A stretch of DNA of 36,009 nt, from contig JAIOPV010000058.1 of assembly GCA_021413735.1 (NCBI GenBank), positions 1 to 36,009 on the forward strand. The letters run 5' to 3'. This DNA is from Planctomycetota bacterium. GTDB taxonomy: Bacteria; Planctomycetota; Planctomycetia; Gemmatales; Gemmataceae. The position numbers and the translations under genes are program-made. Below are positions 26,340 to 35,066 of this stretch, piece by piece. A model generated the notes under the pieces. The model ran no database searches, was not told the DNA's origin, and saw only the letters and a program-made list of their open reading frames with translations. Position 1 is the first letter of the stretch, and every line of letters begins with the position of its first letter.

Positions 26340-26354
26340 CGCCCCGCTGGGGCG
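26340..26354. repeat. GCCCCGCTGGGGC hairpin
   Basis: CGCCCC pairs with GGGGCG around the 3-base loop GCT in the divergent region upstream of trpS. The same stem-loop, with a longer stem, recurs at 33233-33251, suggesting a dispersed palindrome family. Confidence 0.55.
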
Positions 26355-26392
26355 ACCGCTTTACATTGATGCGACCGAACCGGATTGAGCCA

Positions 26393-27451
26393 ATGTCTAC
26401 CGCGATTCGTGAAAGTTTGCCGCGTATCCTCAGTGGCGTGCAGTCGTCGGGCAAACTGCACATCGGGAACTACTTCGGCGCGATCAAACAGCACATCGAA
26501 CGCCAAGACAAAGGTGATTGCTTCTTCTTCATCGCCGACTACCATGCGCTCACGAGCTTGAAAGAAGCCGAGGAAAAAGAACTCGCCCTCGCTGCCAAGA
26601 ACAAGCAACTCACGCCACGACCTGCTCGCCAAATCCTTGCTGATAACGTCCGCGACGTTGCCATTGATTATCTCGCCCTCGGACTCGATCCCGCCAAAGC
26701 CGCGTTCTTCCGGCAGTCTGACATTCCCGAAGTCTGCGAACTCGCATGGATTCTCTCGACCGTCTCCGGCATGGGATTGCTCGAACGTGCTCACTCCTAT
26801 AAAGACAAGGTGAGTCATGGGCTGACGCCAAACGTCGGCCTGTTCACCTACCCGATTCTCATGGCGGCCGACATCCTGATTTACCGGTCGCACCTCGTGC
26901 CGGTGGGTCGCGATCAGGAACAACACCTGGAAATGACGCGAGATATCGCGGGCTCGTTCAACCACGCGTTCGGCGAAGTATTTCCAATGCCGGAGGCTGT
27001 CTTCAACGAGGCGGCAATCGTGCCCGGCACCGACGGCCGGAAGATGGGCAAGAGCTACGGCAACACCATCGACATCTTCGCGGAAGGCAAAGCGCTAGAA
27101 CGAGCCGTCATGGGAATCGTCACTGATAAGAAGGCGCTCGAAGAGCCGCTGGACCCCGACACCTGTAACGTCTTCGCGTTGTACAAGTTGTTCGCGTCGC
27201 CAGCGGAAATCGAGACTCTTGCCGTGAAATATCGTGCCGGCGGCTTCGGCTACGGTGCGGCCAAGAAGGAATTGCTCGCGAAGATCGACGGTTATTTTGC
27301 GGCCGCTCGCGAACGACGGAAGCAACTCGAACGCAACCCCGGACTCGTCGAGGAAGCGCTCACGAATGGCGCACATCGAGCGAGGTCGGTTGCACAGGTG
27401 ACGATGCGGTTAGTTCGCGAACGTGTCGGAATGCATCAACGCCCGGTTTGA
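26393..27451 (+). CDS. trpS: Tryptophan--tRNA ligase
   Basis: This 352-residue class I aminoacyl-tRNA synthetase charges tRNA-Trp with tryptophan in the cytoplasm. The ATP-binding HIGH motif appears as SSGKLHIGNYFGAIKQH (about residue 23) and the KMSKS loop as DGRKMGKSYGNTI (about 217), the usual TrpS variant. TrpS-specific blocks are present: FFFIADYHALTSLK, YPILMAADILIYRSHLVPVG, DQEQHLEMTRDIA and IVTDKKALEEPLDPDTCNVF. The length is typical. ATG 26393 is chosen because homology begins there; the upstream site is weak (TTGAGCC). The gene appears intact and is probably the organism's housekeeping copy. Confidence 0.93.
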   Translation: MSTAIRESLPRILSGVQSSGKLHIGNYFGAIKQHIERQDKGDCFFFIADYHALTSLKEAEEKELALAAKNKQLTPRPARQILADNVRDVAIDYLALGLDPAKAAFFRQSDIPEVCELAWILSTVSGMGLLERAHSYKDKVSHGLTPNVGLFTYPILMAADILIYRSHLVPVGRDQEQHLEMTRDIAGSFNHAFGEVFPMPEAVFNEAAIVPGTDGRKMGKSYGNTIDIFAEGKALERAVMGIVTDKKALEEPLDPDTCNVFALYKLFASPAEIETLAVKYRAGGFGYGAAKKELLAKIDGYFAAARERRKQLERNPGLVEEALTNGAHRARSVAQVTMRLVRERVGMHQRPV

Positions 27452-27589
27452 GCCAAAAAGATTCACCCGGAAACTCACTCGTCCGATGTCCTAACGTGAT
27501 GTACCATTGCGTATGAGAGTGTGTGGTGCTACCACAGTTGCGTGTCTTATCTGGGCTTCGCCGGCTATCCCAGGATCGAGGGTGCCGCC

Positions 27590-30304
27590 GTGGTGATCGT
27601 GTGTCCGTACTGTAGCCATCGCCTGAACCTCAAGGCGGGCAAATCTGGTCGTTTCCGCCCGAAATGTCCTGGGTGTGAATCGCCGTTTCTGCTCATCATC
27701 TCTGAGAACCCCGAAGAACCGCCGCAAGCTCGCGCGATTCCCACCGACACAATGCCGGTGCCTGGCAATCCGGGGCCCGCGTCCGGCGTGAAACCGCTCC
27801 TCGGCCTCGAAGAAACTGCCCTTCCGGGTCCATCTCCCGCACTGGAACTGCCAAAAGAACGCACCGTTGCGGCCCCGCAAGCGCCGGCTTCTGCCAAGAT
27901 TCAGCGCACGGGCGCAGCTCCTGCTGCTGTCCCCGCACCAATTCCAGACTCGGTTCCGATGGCGACGCCTCGACCGTCGCCTGGGAAAGAGATCACTCTT
28001 AAGCCGAAGACGGTTGTTCGCGGCTACGAACTGGAACGGGAACTCGGTCGCGGTGGGATGGGGTCGGTCTACCTCGCACGGCAACTCTCGCTCGATCGCC
28101 ATGTCGCGTTGAAGGTGATGAGCAACAAGTGGGCGGCTGACCCCGTGTTCGTCGCGCGATTCACGCGCGAAGCATATGCGTCTGCGCAGCTTTCACACCC
28201 GAATATCGTCGCGATTCACGATATCGGCGAAGTCAGCGGCACACGCTTCTTTAGCATGGAGTACGTTCGCGGTCGCTCGCTGGCCGACGTCGTGAAATCA
28301 CAGGGTAAACTCGATCCGGAAACAGCGGTCGGCTACGTTCTCCAGGCGGCTCGCGGTCTGAAGCATGCTCACGATCGCGGCATGATTCACCGCGATGTGA
28401 AGCCCGATAACCTGCTCCTCGGCGAACAAGGAATCGTGAAAGTCGCCGACCTCGGCCTCGTCAAAACACCGACAACCGATCGTTCTGACGACCGCCTCGC
28501 AGACGGTCCAAAGAGTGGCCGGTTGAACGAGCCAGCGGAAATGACCGGTGCCCGCATCGCACTTGGCACGCCTGCGTATATGTCGCCGGAACAGTGTCGC
28601 GATGCTGCCGCTGTGGATCACCGAGCCGATATCTACTCGCTTGGCTGCACGCTCTATGTCCTCGTCACGGGGCGACCACCGTTCGACGGCACGACCGCGA
28701 TGGAGTTGATGTCGAAGCACGCATACGATCCGTTGGTTCCACCCGAGCAGATTGTTTCGCGTGTGCCGAAGGAAGTGTCGGCGGTCATTCAGCGGATGAT
28801 GGAGAAGAACGCCGAGGATCGCTTCCAGACGATGGACGAGGTCATTCGCACGCTCGAAGCGTGGCTCGGCGTTAGCCACGCGGGTAACTTCTCGCCGCGT
28901 GAAGAACAGATCACGCAACTTGAAGGATTCGTCACGCAGTTCAACGCGGCACCGGCGGCGATACTGCGGAGTCGAGTGCTCAAAGGCTTCTTCGCGGTGC
29001 TTGCGATTGCGGCTCTGCTTCTCACGTTCTTCGGACGGCCGGCGTGGGCGGTTGGTCTTGTCGGGCTTGTGGTGCAGGGATCGCTCGCTTACTTCGTCAT
29101 CGACGGCGTCGCACGTCACGGTTTCCTGTTCACTCGCACCCGGCAGTTCTTCTTCGGCTTGTCGTGGGGCGATTGGGCGGTCGGAGTCGCGAGCCTGGCG
29201 TTGTTCGGTGTGATGCTGGCTATGCTCGGTCAGTTCTGGATCTGGCTCGGCTTCGGCATTGCCGGGGTCTGGCTTGCGATAGCGCTGCGCTATGTTCTTG
29301 ATCGCCGAGTCGATCGCCAACGCCGACCGCAGATCGAAGCGAGTGAGCGGCTGCTTCGTCGCCTCCGAATGCAGGGGCTTGATGAAGAAGAGATCGGCCA
29401 GTTCGTGGCGAAGTTCGCCGGTCGAGATTGGGAAGAGTTGTTCGAGGCGCTGTTCGGCTACGAGGCGAAGCTGAATGCACGCGCCTTGCTCCTGCGGGGC
29501 GGTTCGGCGGGCGTGCGGGAGAAGCACGGTGCCTGGCGAGAACCGCTCATCGCGCTCATGGATCGCATCGAAAAAGGACGCAAGGCAGCACGCGAACAAC
29601 GGCTTCTCCTCGCGGTTGAGCGTGCAAATCTGATCGCGGCTGGTGCGACTGCACAGGCAGCCGAGGACGAGGCGAAGGCGAAGGCCGAAGCAATGGTGAA
29701 GGCGGCCGTTCACGTTCGCGAGGTTGAGGAACAACGGGCAAAGGTGACACAGACGGCGGTTGCTCCGGCTCAGCCCGTGAACATCCGGAAAGCGGTTGTT
29801 GCGTCGCAGGAGAATCCGTTTGGGCCACCGCCGCCAAAACGCGAGGTGCTGGCTCCGCTGTTGAAACTGCTGGTTGGTCCGCATATCCGTGCGATCGGTG
29901 CTGTCATCCTTTTGGCTGGCTGTGCCATGTGGGTTCAGCAAAACGGTCTCATGCCCGGTGCGGATGTTCAGAGCAAGGCCGTCGAGAACCGCGATCCGAC
30001 CGCACTTCAGGATGCCGCTGCCGAAACGCTGCGCCGACCGACGACATCGCTGGAAATCGCGGGTGTTCCGTCGTTAGCGACGAACTGGGTCGACAGTTGG
30101 AACACGGGTGTTGCTGGTTTGTTGCTCCTCGCGTCGCTGTTTTATCGCGGAAATGTGATGTCGATTTTCGCGTTGCTGGGTGCTGCGGTGGCGGCGATCG
30201 GGCATCAATATGGAATTCGCGCGGTCGATCCGATACGGGCCGATCAAGTTGGGCTGATGCTCGGGTCTGTGATCGCGCTGGTTGGCTTCCGCCTGGGACG
30301 CTAA
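27590..30304 (+). CDS. Membrane-associated Ser/Thr protein kinase with N-terminal zinc ribbon
   Basis: This encodes 904 residues. An N-terminal CPYC...CPGC ribbon (first 40 residues, MJ0042-like) and a proline/alanine-rich linker precede the kinase domain. The P-loop LGRGGMGSVYLARQ is near 153, then HVALKVM, catalytic loop HRDVKPDNLLL near 267, ADLGLVK in place of DFG near 287, and GTPAYMSPEQ near 326. From about 464 there are clusters of membrane helices (GFFAVLAIAALLLTFFG, AVGVASLALFGVMLAMLGQF), an alanine/glutamate-rich cytoplasmic coiled coil, and four more helices at the C-terminus. I chose GTG 27590 because GAGG precedes it and it starts just before the ribbon. No phosphatase or FHA partner is adjacent. 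Confidence 0.9.
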   Translation: MVIVCPYCSHRLNLKAGKSGRFRPKCPGCESPFLLIISENPEEPPQARAIPTDTMPVPGNPGPASGVKPLLGLEETALPGPSPALELPKERTVAAPQAPASAKIQRTGAAPAAVPAPIPDSVPMATPRPSPGKEITLKPKTVVRGYELERELGRGGMGSVYLARQLSLDRHVALKVMSNKWAADPVFVARFTREAYASAQLSHPNIVAIHDIGEVSGTRFFSMEYVRGRSLADVVKSQGKLDPETAVGYVLQAARGLKHAHDRGMIHRDVKPDNLLLGEQGIVKVADLGLVKTPTTDRSDDRLADGPKSGRLNEPAEMTGARIALGTPAYMSPEQCRDAAAVDHRADIYSLGCTLYVLVTGRPPFDGTTAMELMSKHAYDPLVPPEQIVSRVPKEVSAVIQRMMEKNAEDRFQTMDEVIRTLEAWLGVSHAGNFSPREEQITQLEGFVTQFNAAPAAILRSRVLKGFFAVLAIAALLLTFFGRPAWAVGLVGLVVQGSLAYFVIDGVARHGFLFTRTRQFFFGLSWGDWAVGVASLALFGVMLAMLGQFWIWLGFGIAGVWLAIALRYVLDRRVDRQRRPQIEASERLLRRLRMQGLDEEEIGQFVAKFAGRDWEELFEALFGYEAKLNARALLLRGGSAGVREKHGAWREPLIALMDRIEKGRKAAREQRLLLAVERANLIAAGATAQAAEDEAKAKAEAMVKAAVHVREVEEQRAKVTQTAVAPAQPVNIRKAVVASQENPFGPPPPKREVLAPLLKLLVGPHIRAIGAVILLAGCAMWVQQNGLMPGADVQSKAVENRDPTALQDAAAETLRRPTTSLEIAGVPSLATNWVDSWNTGVAGLLLLASLFYRGNVMSIFALLGAAVAAIGHQYGIRAVDPIRADQVGLMLGSVIALVGFRLGR

Positions 30305-30317
30305 CCGTCTCCTCGTC

Positions 30318-30369
30318 TTCGCCGCTTGCGGCGTTGCAATTCCAGAGTTGCAACGCCGCAAGCGGCGAA
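30318..30369. repeat. Perfect 22-bp palindromic hairpin (GCCGCTTGCGGC family)
   Basis: Arms 30318-30339 and 30348-30369 are perfectly complementary around an 8-base loop. Each arm contains CGCCGCTTGCGGCG or its complement. It lies 14 bases after the kinase stop codon and upstream of the methyltransferase gene, so it may also work as the kinase terminator. Confidence 0.8.
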
Positions 30370-30464
30370 ACATTTTGTACCACCCTCTTCCTCCTCGTCC
30401 GCATGTCGTAGATAATCCTCCCTGCCCGTTCGGGCAGCAGTTCCTCACCACGGAGCATCTCACC

Positions 30465-31061
30465 ATGCGGAAGTTCGTGCTGTTCTTGGCCGCCGTCGCG
30501 GTCGCAAGCCTGGCCAGTTATCCGGCCGTCAACGCGGAAGACAAGAAGAAGGACAAGGATCCGGACATCATCGTTCCGTTCGTCCCGACGAATGAGAAGG
30601 TCGTGGCGGCGATGTTGAAGTTGGCGGCCGTCAAGGAAGGTGATACCGTTTACGACCTCGGGTGCGGCGACGGTCGCATCACGATCGCCAGCGTCAAGGA
30701 CTTCAAGGCGAAGCGCGGCCTCGGCATCGACTTCAACCCAGAACGGCTCAAGGACTGCGAAAAGCGCGTCAAGGAACTGAAACTGACCGACGACGAGATC
30801 AAGAAACTGACCTTCAAGCAGGGCGATGTGCTGAAGATGACACCCGAGGATTTCAAGGACGTGGACGTGGTCACGATGTACCTGCTGCCGGACGTGAACC
30901 TGAAACTTCGGCCGATTCTGCAAAAGGGTCTGAAGCCGGGCGCTCGGATCGTGTCGCACGATTTCCACATGGGCGACTGGAAAGAAGACAAGATGGAAAA
31001 GGTGACCGTGGACCGCGAGCACACGATTTACCTGTGGACAATCAAGGGAGACAAGAAGTAA
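30465..31061 (+). CDS. Exported class I SAM-dependent methyltransferase
   Basis: This 198-residue protein begins with a clear signal peptide (MRKFVLFLAAVAVASLASYP, cleavage near VNA). The mature part is a compact Rossmann methyltransferase: motif I VYDLGCGDGRITIASV (about 62-77), acidic residue in GLGIDFNPERL, motif with TFKQGDVLKMTPEDFKDV, then VDVVTMYLLPDVNLKLRPIL and GARIVSHDFHMGDW. S-adenosylmethionine is a cytoplasmic cofactor, so export to the periplasm is odd. Similar signal-bearing methyltransferases are, to my knowledge, frequent in planctomycetes. ATG 30465 has CGGAG about 9 bases upstream. Substrate unknown. Confidence 0.85.
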   Translation: MRKFVLFLAAVAVASLASYPAVNAEDKKKDKDPDIIVPFVPTNEKVVAAMLKLAAVKEGDTVYDLGCGDGRITIASVKDFKAKRGLGIDFNPERLKDCEKRVKELKLTDDEIKKLTFKQGDVLKMTPEDFKDVDVVTMYLLPDVNLKLRPILQKGLKPGARIVSHDFHMGDWKEDKMEKVTVDREHTIYLWTIKGDKK

Positions 31062-31064
31062 CCG

Positions 31065-31082
31065 GAAGCCGTTCGCGGCTTC
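31065..31082 (+). terminator. UUCG-loop hairpin
   Basis: GAAGCCG pairs with CGGCTTC around a TTCG tetraloop directly after the methyltransferase stop. It also resembles the GCCGCTTGCGGC palindrome family with a diverged centre. Confidence 0.5.
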
Positions 31083-31093
31083 GCAAATCCTCA

Positions 31094-31120
31094 AACGGCG
31101 ACCCTTTTGGGGTCGCCGTT
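31094..31120 (+). terminator. Intrinsic terminator after the methyltransferase gene
   Basis: An 11-base perfect stem (AACGGCGACCC with GGGTCGCCGTT) around TTTTG is followed by CCATTTT. It is the best intrinsic-terminator candidate in the window and separates the methyltransferase from korA. Confidence 0.7.
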
Positions 31121-31259
31121 CCATTTTACCCTGTGCAGAATCTGTTCCCGCTGTGGCGTCGCTGTGTAAGATGACGATACCCTCTGAGTCCACCCCACAA
31201 GAACAGGGGCCAACCTCTCCTGGCCCACCGACATTTTTCCCCTCCGAGGAATCGGTTTC

Positions 31260-33221
31260 ATGAGTTCCGAGCAAGGCTCTCTCGCCGGCGCCACCATCCC
31301 TGGGGCTAACGGCAGCAGCAACGGCCACCACTCGCATAAACGCGAAACGGTCGACGCAGTCACAATTCGATTCGCAGGCGATTCCGGCGACGGAATGCAG
31401 CTCGCCGGCACCCAGTTCACGAACACTTCGGCACTCGCCGGGAACGACATCGCGACGTTCCCCGACTTTCCCGCCGAAATCCGCGCACCAGCCGGCACGC
31501 TCGCCGGAGTGTCCGGCTTCCAGGTTCACTTCAGCGCCTCGGACATTCACACGCCCGGCGACGATCTCGACGCCCTAATCGTGATGAACCCCGCCGCGCT
31601 GAAGACGAATTTGAAGGATTTGCGGGCTGGCGGCATCCTAATCGTCAATACCGATAACTTCGGTGTCTCCGACCTCGACAAAGCCCGCTACAAGATCAGC
31701 CCACTCGAAGACGGCAGCTTGAAGGGCTATCGGGTGGTGAGGGTTCCAGTCGCGAAACTCACGCGAGAATCGGTTGCCGAGTACAAGCTCAGCCCGAAGG
31801 AAGCGGATCGCTGCAAAAACTTCTTCGCTCTTGGCCTCGTGTACTGGCTCTACGAACGCTCAACCGAAGTCACGCTGAAGTGGATTCGCGAGAAATTTGC
31901 CAAGAACCCGCAGTACGTCAACGCAAACACGGCAGCACTGAAAGCCGGCTACAACTACGGCGAAACGGTCGAACTCCTGCCGGTGCAGTATCAAGTCGCG
32001 AAGGCAAAGATCTCACCCGGAACCTATCGCAAGATCACCGGAAATGAAGCGGCAGTTCTCGGATTGGTCGCAGCCGCTCACATCGCCAAGAAAACGCTCG
32101 TCTACGGTAGTTACCCCATCACACCAGCCAGCGGTATCCTCGAAGGACTCGCGGAACTGCGACGCTTCGGTGTGAAGACGTTCCAGGCCGAAGACGAAAT
32201 CGCCGCGATCGGCGTGGCCATCGGTGCGAGCTATGGCGGTGCCATTGGCATCACAGGCACCAGCGGTCCAGGCGTCTGTCTCAAGAGCGAAGCCATCAAC
32301 CTCGCGGTGATGACTGAACTTCCGCTCGTGATCGTGAACGTGCAGCGTGGTGGCCCCAGCACGGGTCTGCCCACCAAGACGGAGCAATCCGATCTTCTGC
32401 AAGCGATGTTCGGTCGCAACGGCGACAGCCCTGTGGCCATCGTCGCGCCGCAGTCGCCAGTCGATTGCTTCGATATGGCGATGGAAGCGGTCCGCATCGC
32501 AACGCAGTTCATGTGCCCGATCTTCTACCTGTCCGACGGTTACATCGCGAACGGTTCGGAGCCGTGGAAGTTGCCGGAGATCGCGAAACTTCCGAAGCTC
32601 GATGTTAAGAACGCGACCGAACCGAACAGCAACGGCTGGGGTGGTCCTGGTCACGAGACTGGTGATGAGGAAGCGAAAGGTGCGGGCAAGGCGACGTTCC
32701 TGCCGTACAAGCGTGATGAGTTCCTGGCTCGTCCGTGGGCGATTCCCGGCACGCCTGGCCTCGAACACCGCATCGGCGGCATCGAGAAGCAGGACGTGAC
32801 CGGCAACATCAACTATGAGCCGGCGAACCACGAGCACATGACCCACACGCGGGCGAAAAAGATCGAGAACATTGCCCTCACCATTCCCGATCTGGAAGTG
32901 ACCGGCGATCAGGATGCGGAGTTGCTTCTGGTTGGTTGGGGCGGCACCTATGGCAGCATCACGACCGCCGTTGACCGCGTGCGGAAGCGTGGGTTAAAGG
33001 TGGCACAGGTTCACTTCCGATACCTGAACCCGATGCCGAAGAACACCGAGGCGGTGTTGAAGCGGTTCAAGAAGATTCTGGTGCCGGAACTGAACAGCGG
33101 TCAGTTGACATGGCTGTTGCGAGCGAAGTATCTCGCTCCGTGTCAGGCGATGAGCAAGGTGCAGGGCAAGCCGTTCCTCGTGTCCGAGATCGAAGCGGCC
33201 ATCGAGAAGATGCTGAAGTGA
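31260..33221 (+). CDS. korA: 2-oxoacid:acceptor oxidoreductase, fused gamma-alpha subunit (KorA-type)
   Basis: This 653-residue protein combines two normally separate modules. Residues about 35-220 are the gamma domain ([40 protein letters not shown]). From about 260 comes the alpha/pyrimidine-binding domain ([76 protein letters not shown]), then the C-terminal domain ([20 protein letters not shown]). With KorB it would oxidatively decarboxylate 2-oxoglutarate or a related 2-oxoacid to acyl-CoA, reducing ferredoxin. GAGGA lies about 10 bases before the ATG. korB follows after 84 bases with a hairpin between. Choosing 2-oxoglutarate over pyruvate is by subunit layout only. Confidence 0.88.
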   Translation: MSSEQGSLAGATIPGANGSSNGHHSHKRETVDAVTIRFAGDSGDGMQLAGTQFTNTSALAGNDIATFPDFPAEIRAPAGTLAGVSGFQVHFSASDIHTPGDDLDALIVMNPAALKTNLKDLRAGGILIVNTDNFGVSDLDKARYKISPLEDGSLKGYRVVRVPVAKLTRESVAEYKLSPKEADRCKNFFALGLVYWLYERSTEVTLKWIREKFAKNPQYVNANTAALKAGYNYGETVELLPVQYQVAKAKISPGTYRKITGNEAAVLGLVAAAHIAKKTLVYGSYPITPASGILEGLAELRRFGVKTFQAEDEIAAIGVAIGASYGGAIGITGTSGPGVCLKSEAINLAVMTELPLVIVNVQRGGPSTGLPTKTEQSDLLQAMFGRNGDSPVAIVAPQSPVDCFDMAMEAVRIATQFMCPIFYLSDGYIANGSEPWKLPEIAKLPKLDVKNATEPNSNGWGGPGHETGDEEAKGAGKATFLPYKRDEFLARPWAIPGTPGLEHRIGGIEKQDVTGNINYEPANHEHMTHTRAKKIENIALTIPDLEVTGDQDAELLLVGWGGTYGSITTAVDRVRKRGLKVAQVHFRYLNPMPKNTEAVLKRFKKILVPELNSGQLTWLLRAKYLAPCQAMSKVQGKPFLVSEIEAAIEKMLK

Positions 33222-33232
33222 CTTGTTGTTGA

Positions 33233-33251
33233 GCCGCCCCGCTGGGGCGGC
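33233..33251. repeat. GCCGCCCCGCTGGGGCGGC hairpin in the korA-korB gap
   Basis: An 8-base perfect stem around GCT lies 12 bases after the korA stop. It could attenuate or stabilise the transcript between the two subunit genes. A shorter copy occurs at 26340-26354. Confidence 0.6.
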
Positions 33252-33305
33252 GCTCCACGGTTCAAACCCAAAAATACCAACCTCCCCAATACCCACGAAA
33301 TACCA

Positions 33306-34352
33306 ATGGCCGCAAGCGTTTCCCTCCCGACCCTCAAGCCGGATGATTTCAAAACCGACCAGGAAGTTCGCTGGTGCCCAGGCTGCGGGGATTACTCCAT
33401 CCTCGCACAGATGAAGAAGGCACTCGCATCGCTCGGACTGCCGCGCGAAAAGATCGCTTTCGTCTCCGGGATCGGCTGTTCGAGCCGCTTCCCCTACTAC
33501 ATGAACACCTACGGCTTCCACACGATCCACGGCCGCGCTCCGACATTCGCCACGGGTCTACGGCTCGCCAATCCTGAACTGCAAGTGTGGGTCGTCACCG
33601 GCGACGGCGACGGTCTCTCGATCGGCGGCAACCACCTCGTTCACGCGCTTCGCCGCAACGTGGACATCAAGGTGCTGCTGTTCAACAACGAAATCTACGG
33701 GCTCACGAAGGGGCAATACTCTCCTGCGAGTCGCCTCGGTACGTCGAGCAAAACCAGCCCAGGTGGGTCATTTGAAACACCGGTAAAGCCGTTGTCGTTG
33801 GCCCTCGCGGCGGAAGCGACGTTCGTGGCTCGCACAATCGACCTCGACGTGCAGCACATGGTCGGCATCTTGCAGAAGGCCGCCGCTCACAAGGGCAGCG
33901 CGTTTGTCGAAATCTATCAGAACTGCAAGATCTTCAACGATGGCGTCTTCGAGTACGCCACCGACAAGAGCGTGAAGTCCGACAACTTGCTGTATCTCGA
34001 ACACGGCAAGCCGATGATCTTCGGCAAGGACAAGAACAGGGGCATTCGGCTCAACGGCATCAAGCCCGAAGTGGTCGAGATCGGCAAAGATTGCCAGATC
34101 GACGATCTGCTCACGCACGACGAATCAAACGAAGACGCCACGCTGGCGTATCTCCTCAGCCGCTTCGCGCACGACACCGACAAGGACGCTGTGAAGCCGT
34201 TCCCGGAGCCGGTTGGCGTGTACCGCAATGTTCGCAAGCCGACATATGAGGAAATGCTCGACGGTCGCATCGGTGACGCGATCGCCAAGAAGGGCAAAGG
34301 CAAGATCGAGGATCTGTTCAAGGCCGAAGACGTGTGGACCGTCACGGAGTAA
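33306..34352 (+). CDS. korB: 2-oxoacid:acceptor oxidoreductase beta subunit (KorB-type)
   Basis: This 348-residue protein supplies the thiamine-diphosphate site. WCPGCGDYSILAQMKKAL and VSGIGCSSRFPYY carry cysteines expected for the [4Fe-4S] cluster, with a further one in IYQNCKIFNDG. The thiamine-diphosphate/metal motif is VVTGDGDGLSIGGNHLVHA followed by LFNNEIYGLTKGQYSPASR. The TSSKTSPGGSFETPVKPLSL block is typical of the 2-oxoglutarate-type branch. The length is normal, the reading frame is intact, and it pairs with korA immediately upstream. No ribosome-binding site is obvious before the ATG. Confidence 0.9.
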   Translation: MAASVSLPTLKPDDFKTDQEVRWCPGCGDYSILAQMKKALASLGLPREKIAFVSGIGCSSRFPYYMNTYGFHTIHGRAPTFATGLRLANPELQVWVVTGDGDGLSIGGNHLVHALRRNVDIKVLLFNNEIYGLTKGQYSPASRLGTSSKTSPGGSFETPVKPLSLALAAEATFVARTIDLDVQHMVGILQKAAAHKGSAFVEIYQNCKIFNDGVFEYATDKSVKSDNLLYLEHGKPMIFGKDKNRGIRLNGIKPEVVEIGKDCQIDDLLTHDESNEDATLAYLLSRFAHDTDKDAVKPFPEPVGVYRNVRKPTYEEMLDGRIGDAIAKKGKGKIEDLFKAEDVWTVTE

Positions 34353-34354
34353 CT

Positions 34355-34482
34355 GTCAGCTTTCAGCTCACGGGATAGTTGTCAGCTTTCAGCTATCAGC
34401 CGTCAGCCATACAAAGAACCGGGAAGAGTTCCGTCTTGCGGAGCCCTTCCCGGTTCTTCGCCTTGTCTGGCTGAAAGCTGAC
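34355..34482. repeat. Repeat cluster GTCAGCTTTCAGCT with nested 13-bp hairpin
   Basis: GTCAGCTTTCAGCT occurs at 34355-34368 and again at 34381-34394, and its inverted form GCTGAAAGCTGAC at 34470-34482. Between them a perfect 13-base stem (34414-34426 with 34446-34458, AAGAACCGGGAAG) forms a hairpin. The whole fills the gap between korB and the CBS-domain gene. Confidence 0.75.
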
Positions 34483-34506
34483 AGCTCATAGCTGAGGGCT
34501 CTGACG

Positions 34507-35019
34507 ATGCGATGTCCCGTCTGCGAAACTGTGAATCCGCCTGGAGCTGACGCTTGTATGAAGTGTCAGACTCCGCTCGCGCCACTCGATGCACCGGTTG
34601 CACAGGGGCCGCTCGAAACCAATCTTCTCACCAATCCCGTCTCTGTTCTCGATCCGCGTCCGCCTGTTACCGTTCCCGCGACTGGCACACTCGGCGACGC
34701 AATCAAGCAGTTGATTGAATTGCGTGTCGGGGCGGTTCTGGTCACGGGGCCAAGTGGCGAACTCGTCGGCATCCTCACCGAACGAGATTTCCTGACGAAA
34801 GTAGCAGGCGTTCCCGGTTACGAATTGCTTCCCGTCAGCGACTTTATGACGCCATCGCCAGAAACGGTCGCGCTCACCGATGCCCTTGCTGTCGCGCTCG
34901 GGAAAATGGACGCGGGCGGTTATCGGCATCTTCCCGTGGTGCAAGGTAACAAGCCCGTTGGGGTCATCTCTGTTCGCGATGTACTCAGGCATCTCATCGC
35001 CCTTGGCCCCGATGCGTGA
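34507..35019 (+). CDS. Zinc-ribbon protein with two CBS domains
   Basis: This 170-residue protein starts with a zinc ribbon (CPVC at 3-6 and CMKC at 17-20). Two CBS motifs follow: LGDAIKQLIELRVGAVLVTG ending GILTERDFL, and FMTPSPETVALTDALAVALG ending VGVISVRDVLRHL. CBS pairs bind adenine nucleotides and tune the activity of partner proteins. Without an enzyme domain this is probably a small energy-state sensor. ATG 34507 is preceded by TGAGGG about 9 bases upstream. It is followed by a palindromic hairpin and then the cupin remnant. Confidence 0.82.
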   Translation: MRCPVCETVNPPGADACMKCQTPLAPLDAPVAQGPLETNLLTNPVSVLDPRPPVTVPATGTLGDAIKQLIELRVGAVLVTGPSGELVGILTERDFLTKVAGVPGYELLPVSDFMTPSPETVALTDALAVALGKMDAGGYRHLPVVQGNKPVGVISVRDVLRHLIALGPDA

Positions 35020-35025
35020 AACACA

Positions 35026-35049
35026 GTCTTCGCCGCTTGCGGCGAAGAC
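35026..35049. repeat. 11-bp palindromic hairpin (GCCGCTTGCGGC family)
   Basis: GTCTTCGCCGC pairs with GCGGCGAAGAC around TT, directly after the CBS-gene stop and ending 7 bases before the AAGGAGG of the cupin gene. It shares its core with the hairpins at 21686-21737 and 30318-30369. Confidence 0.75.
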
Positions 35050-35066
35050 CAAAAAAGGAGGAGCTT

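Noticed and set aside
28298-29941. 547-codon open frame on the minus strand
   Set aside because: Antisense to the Ser/Thr kinase, whose motifs are unambiguous.
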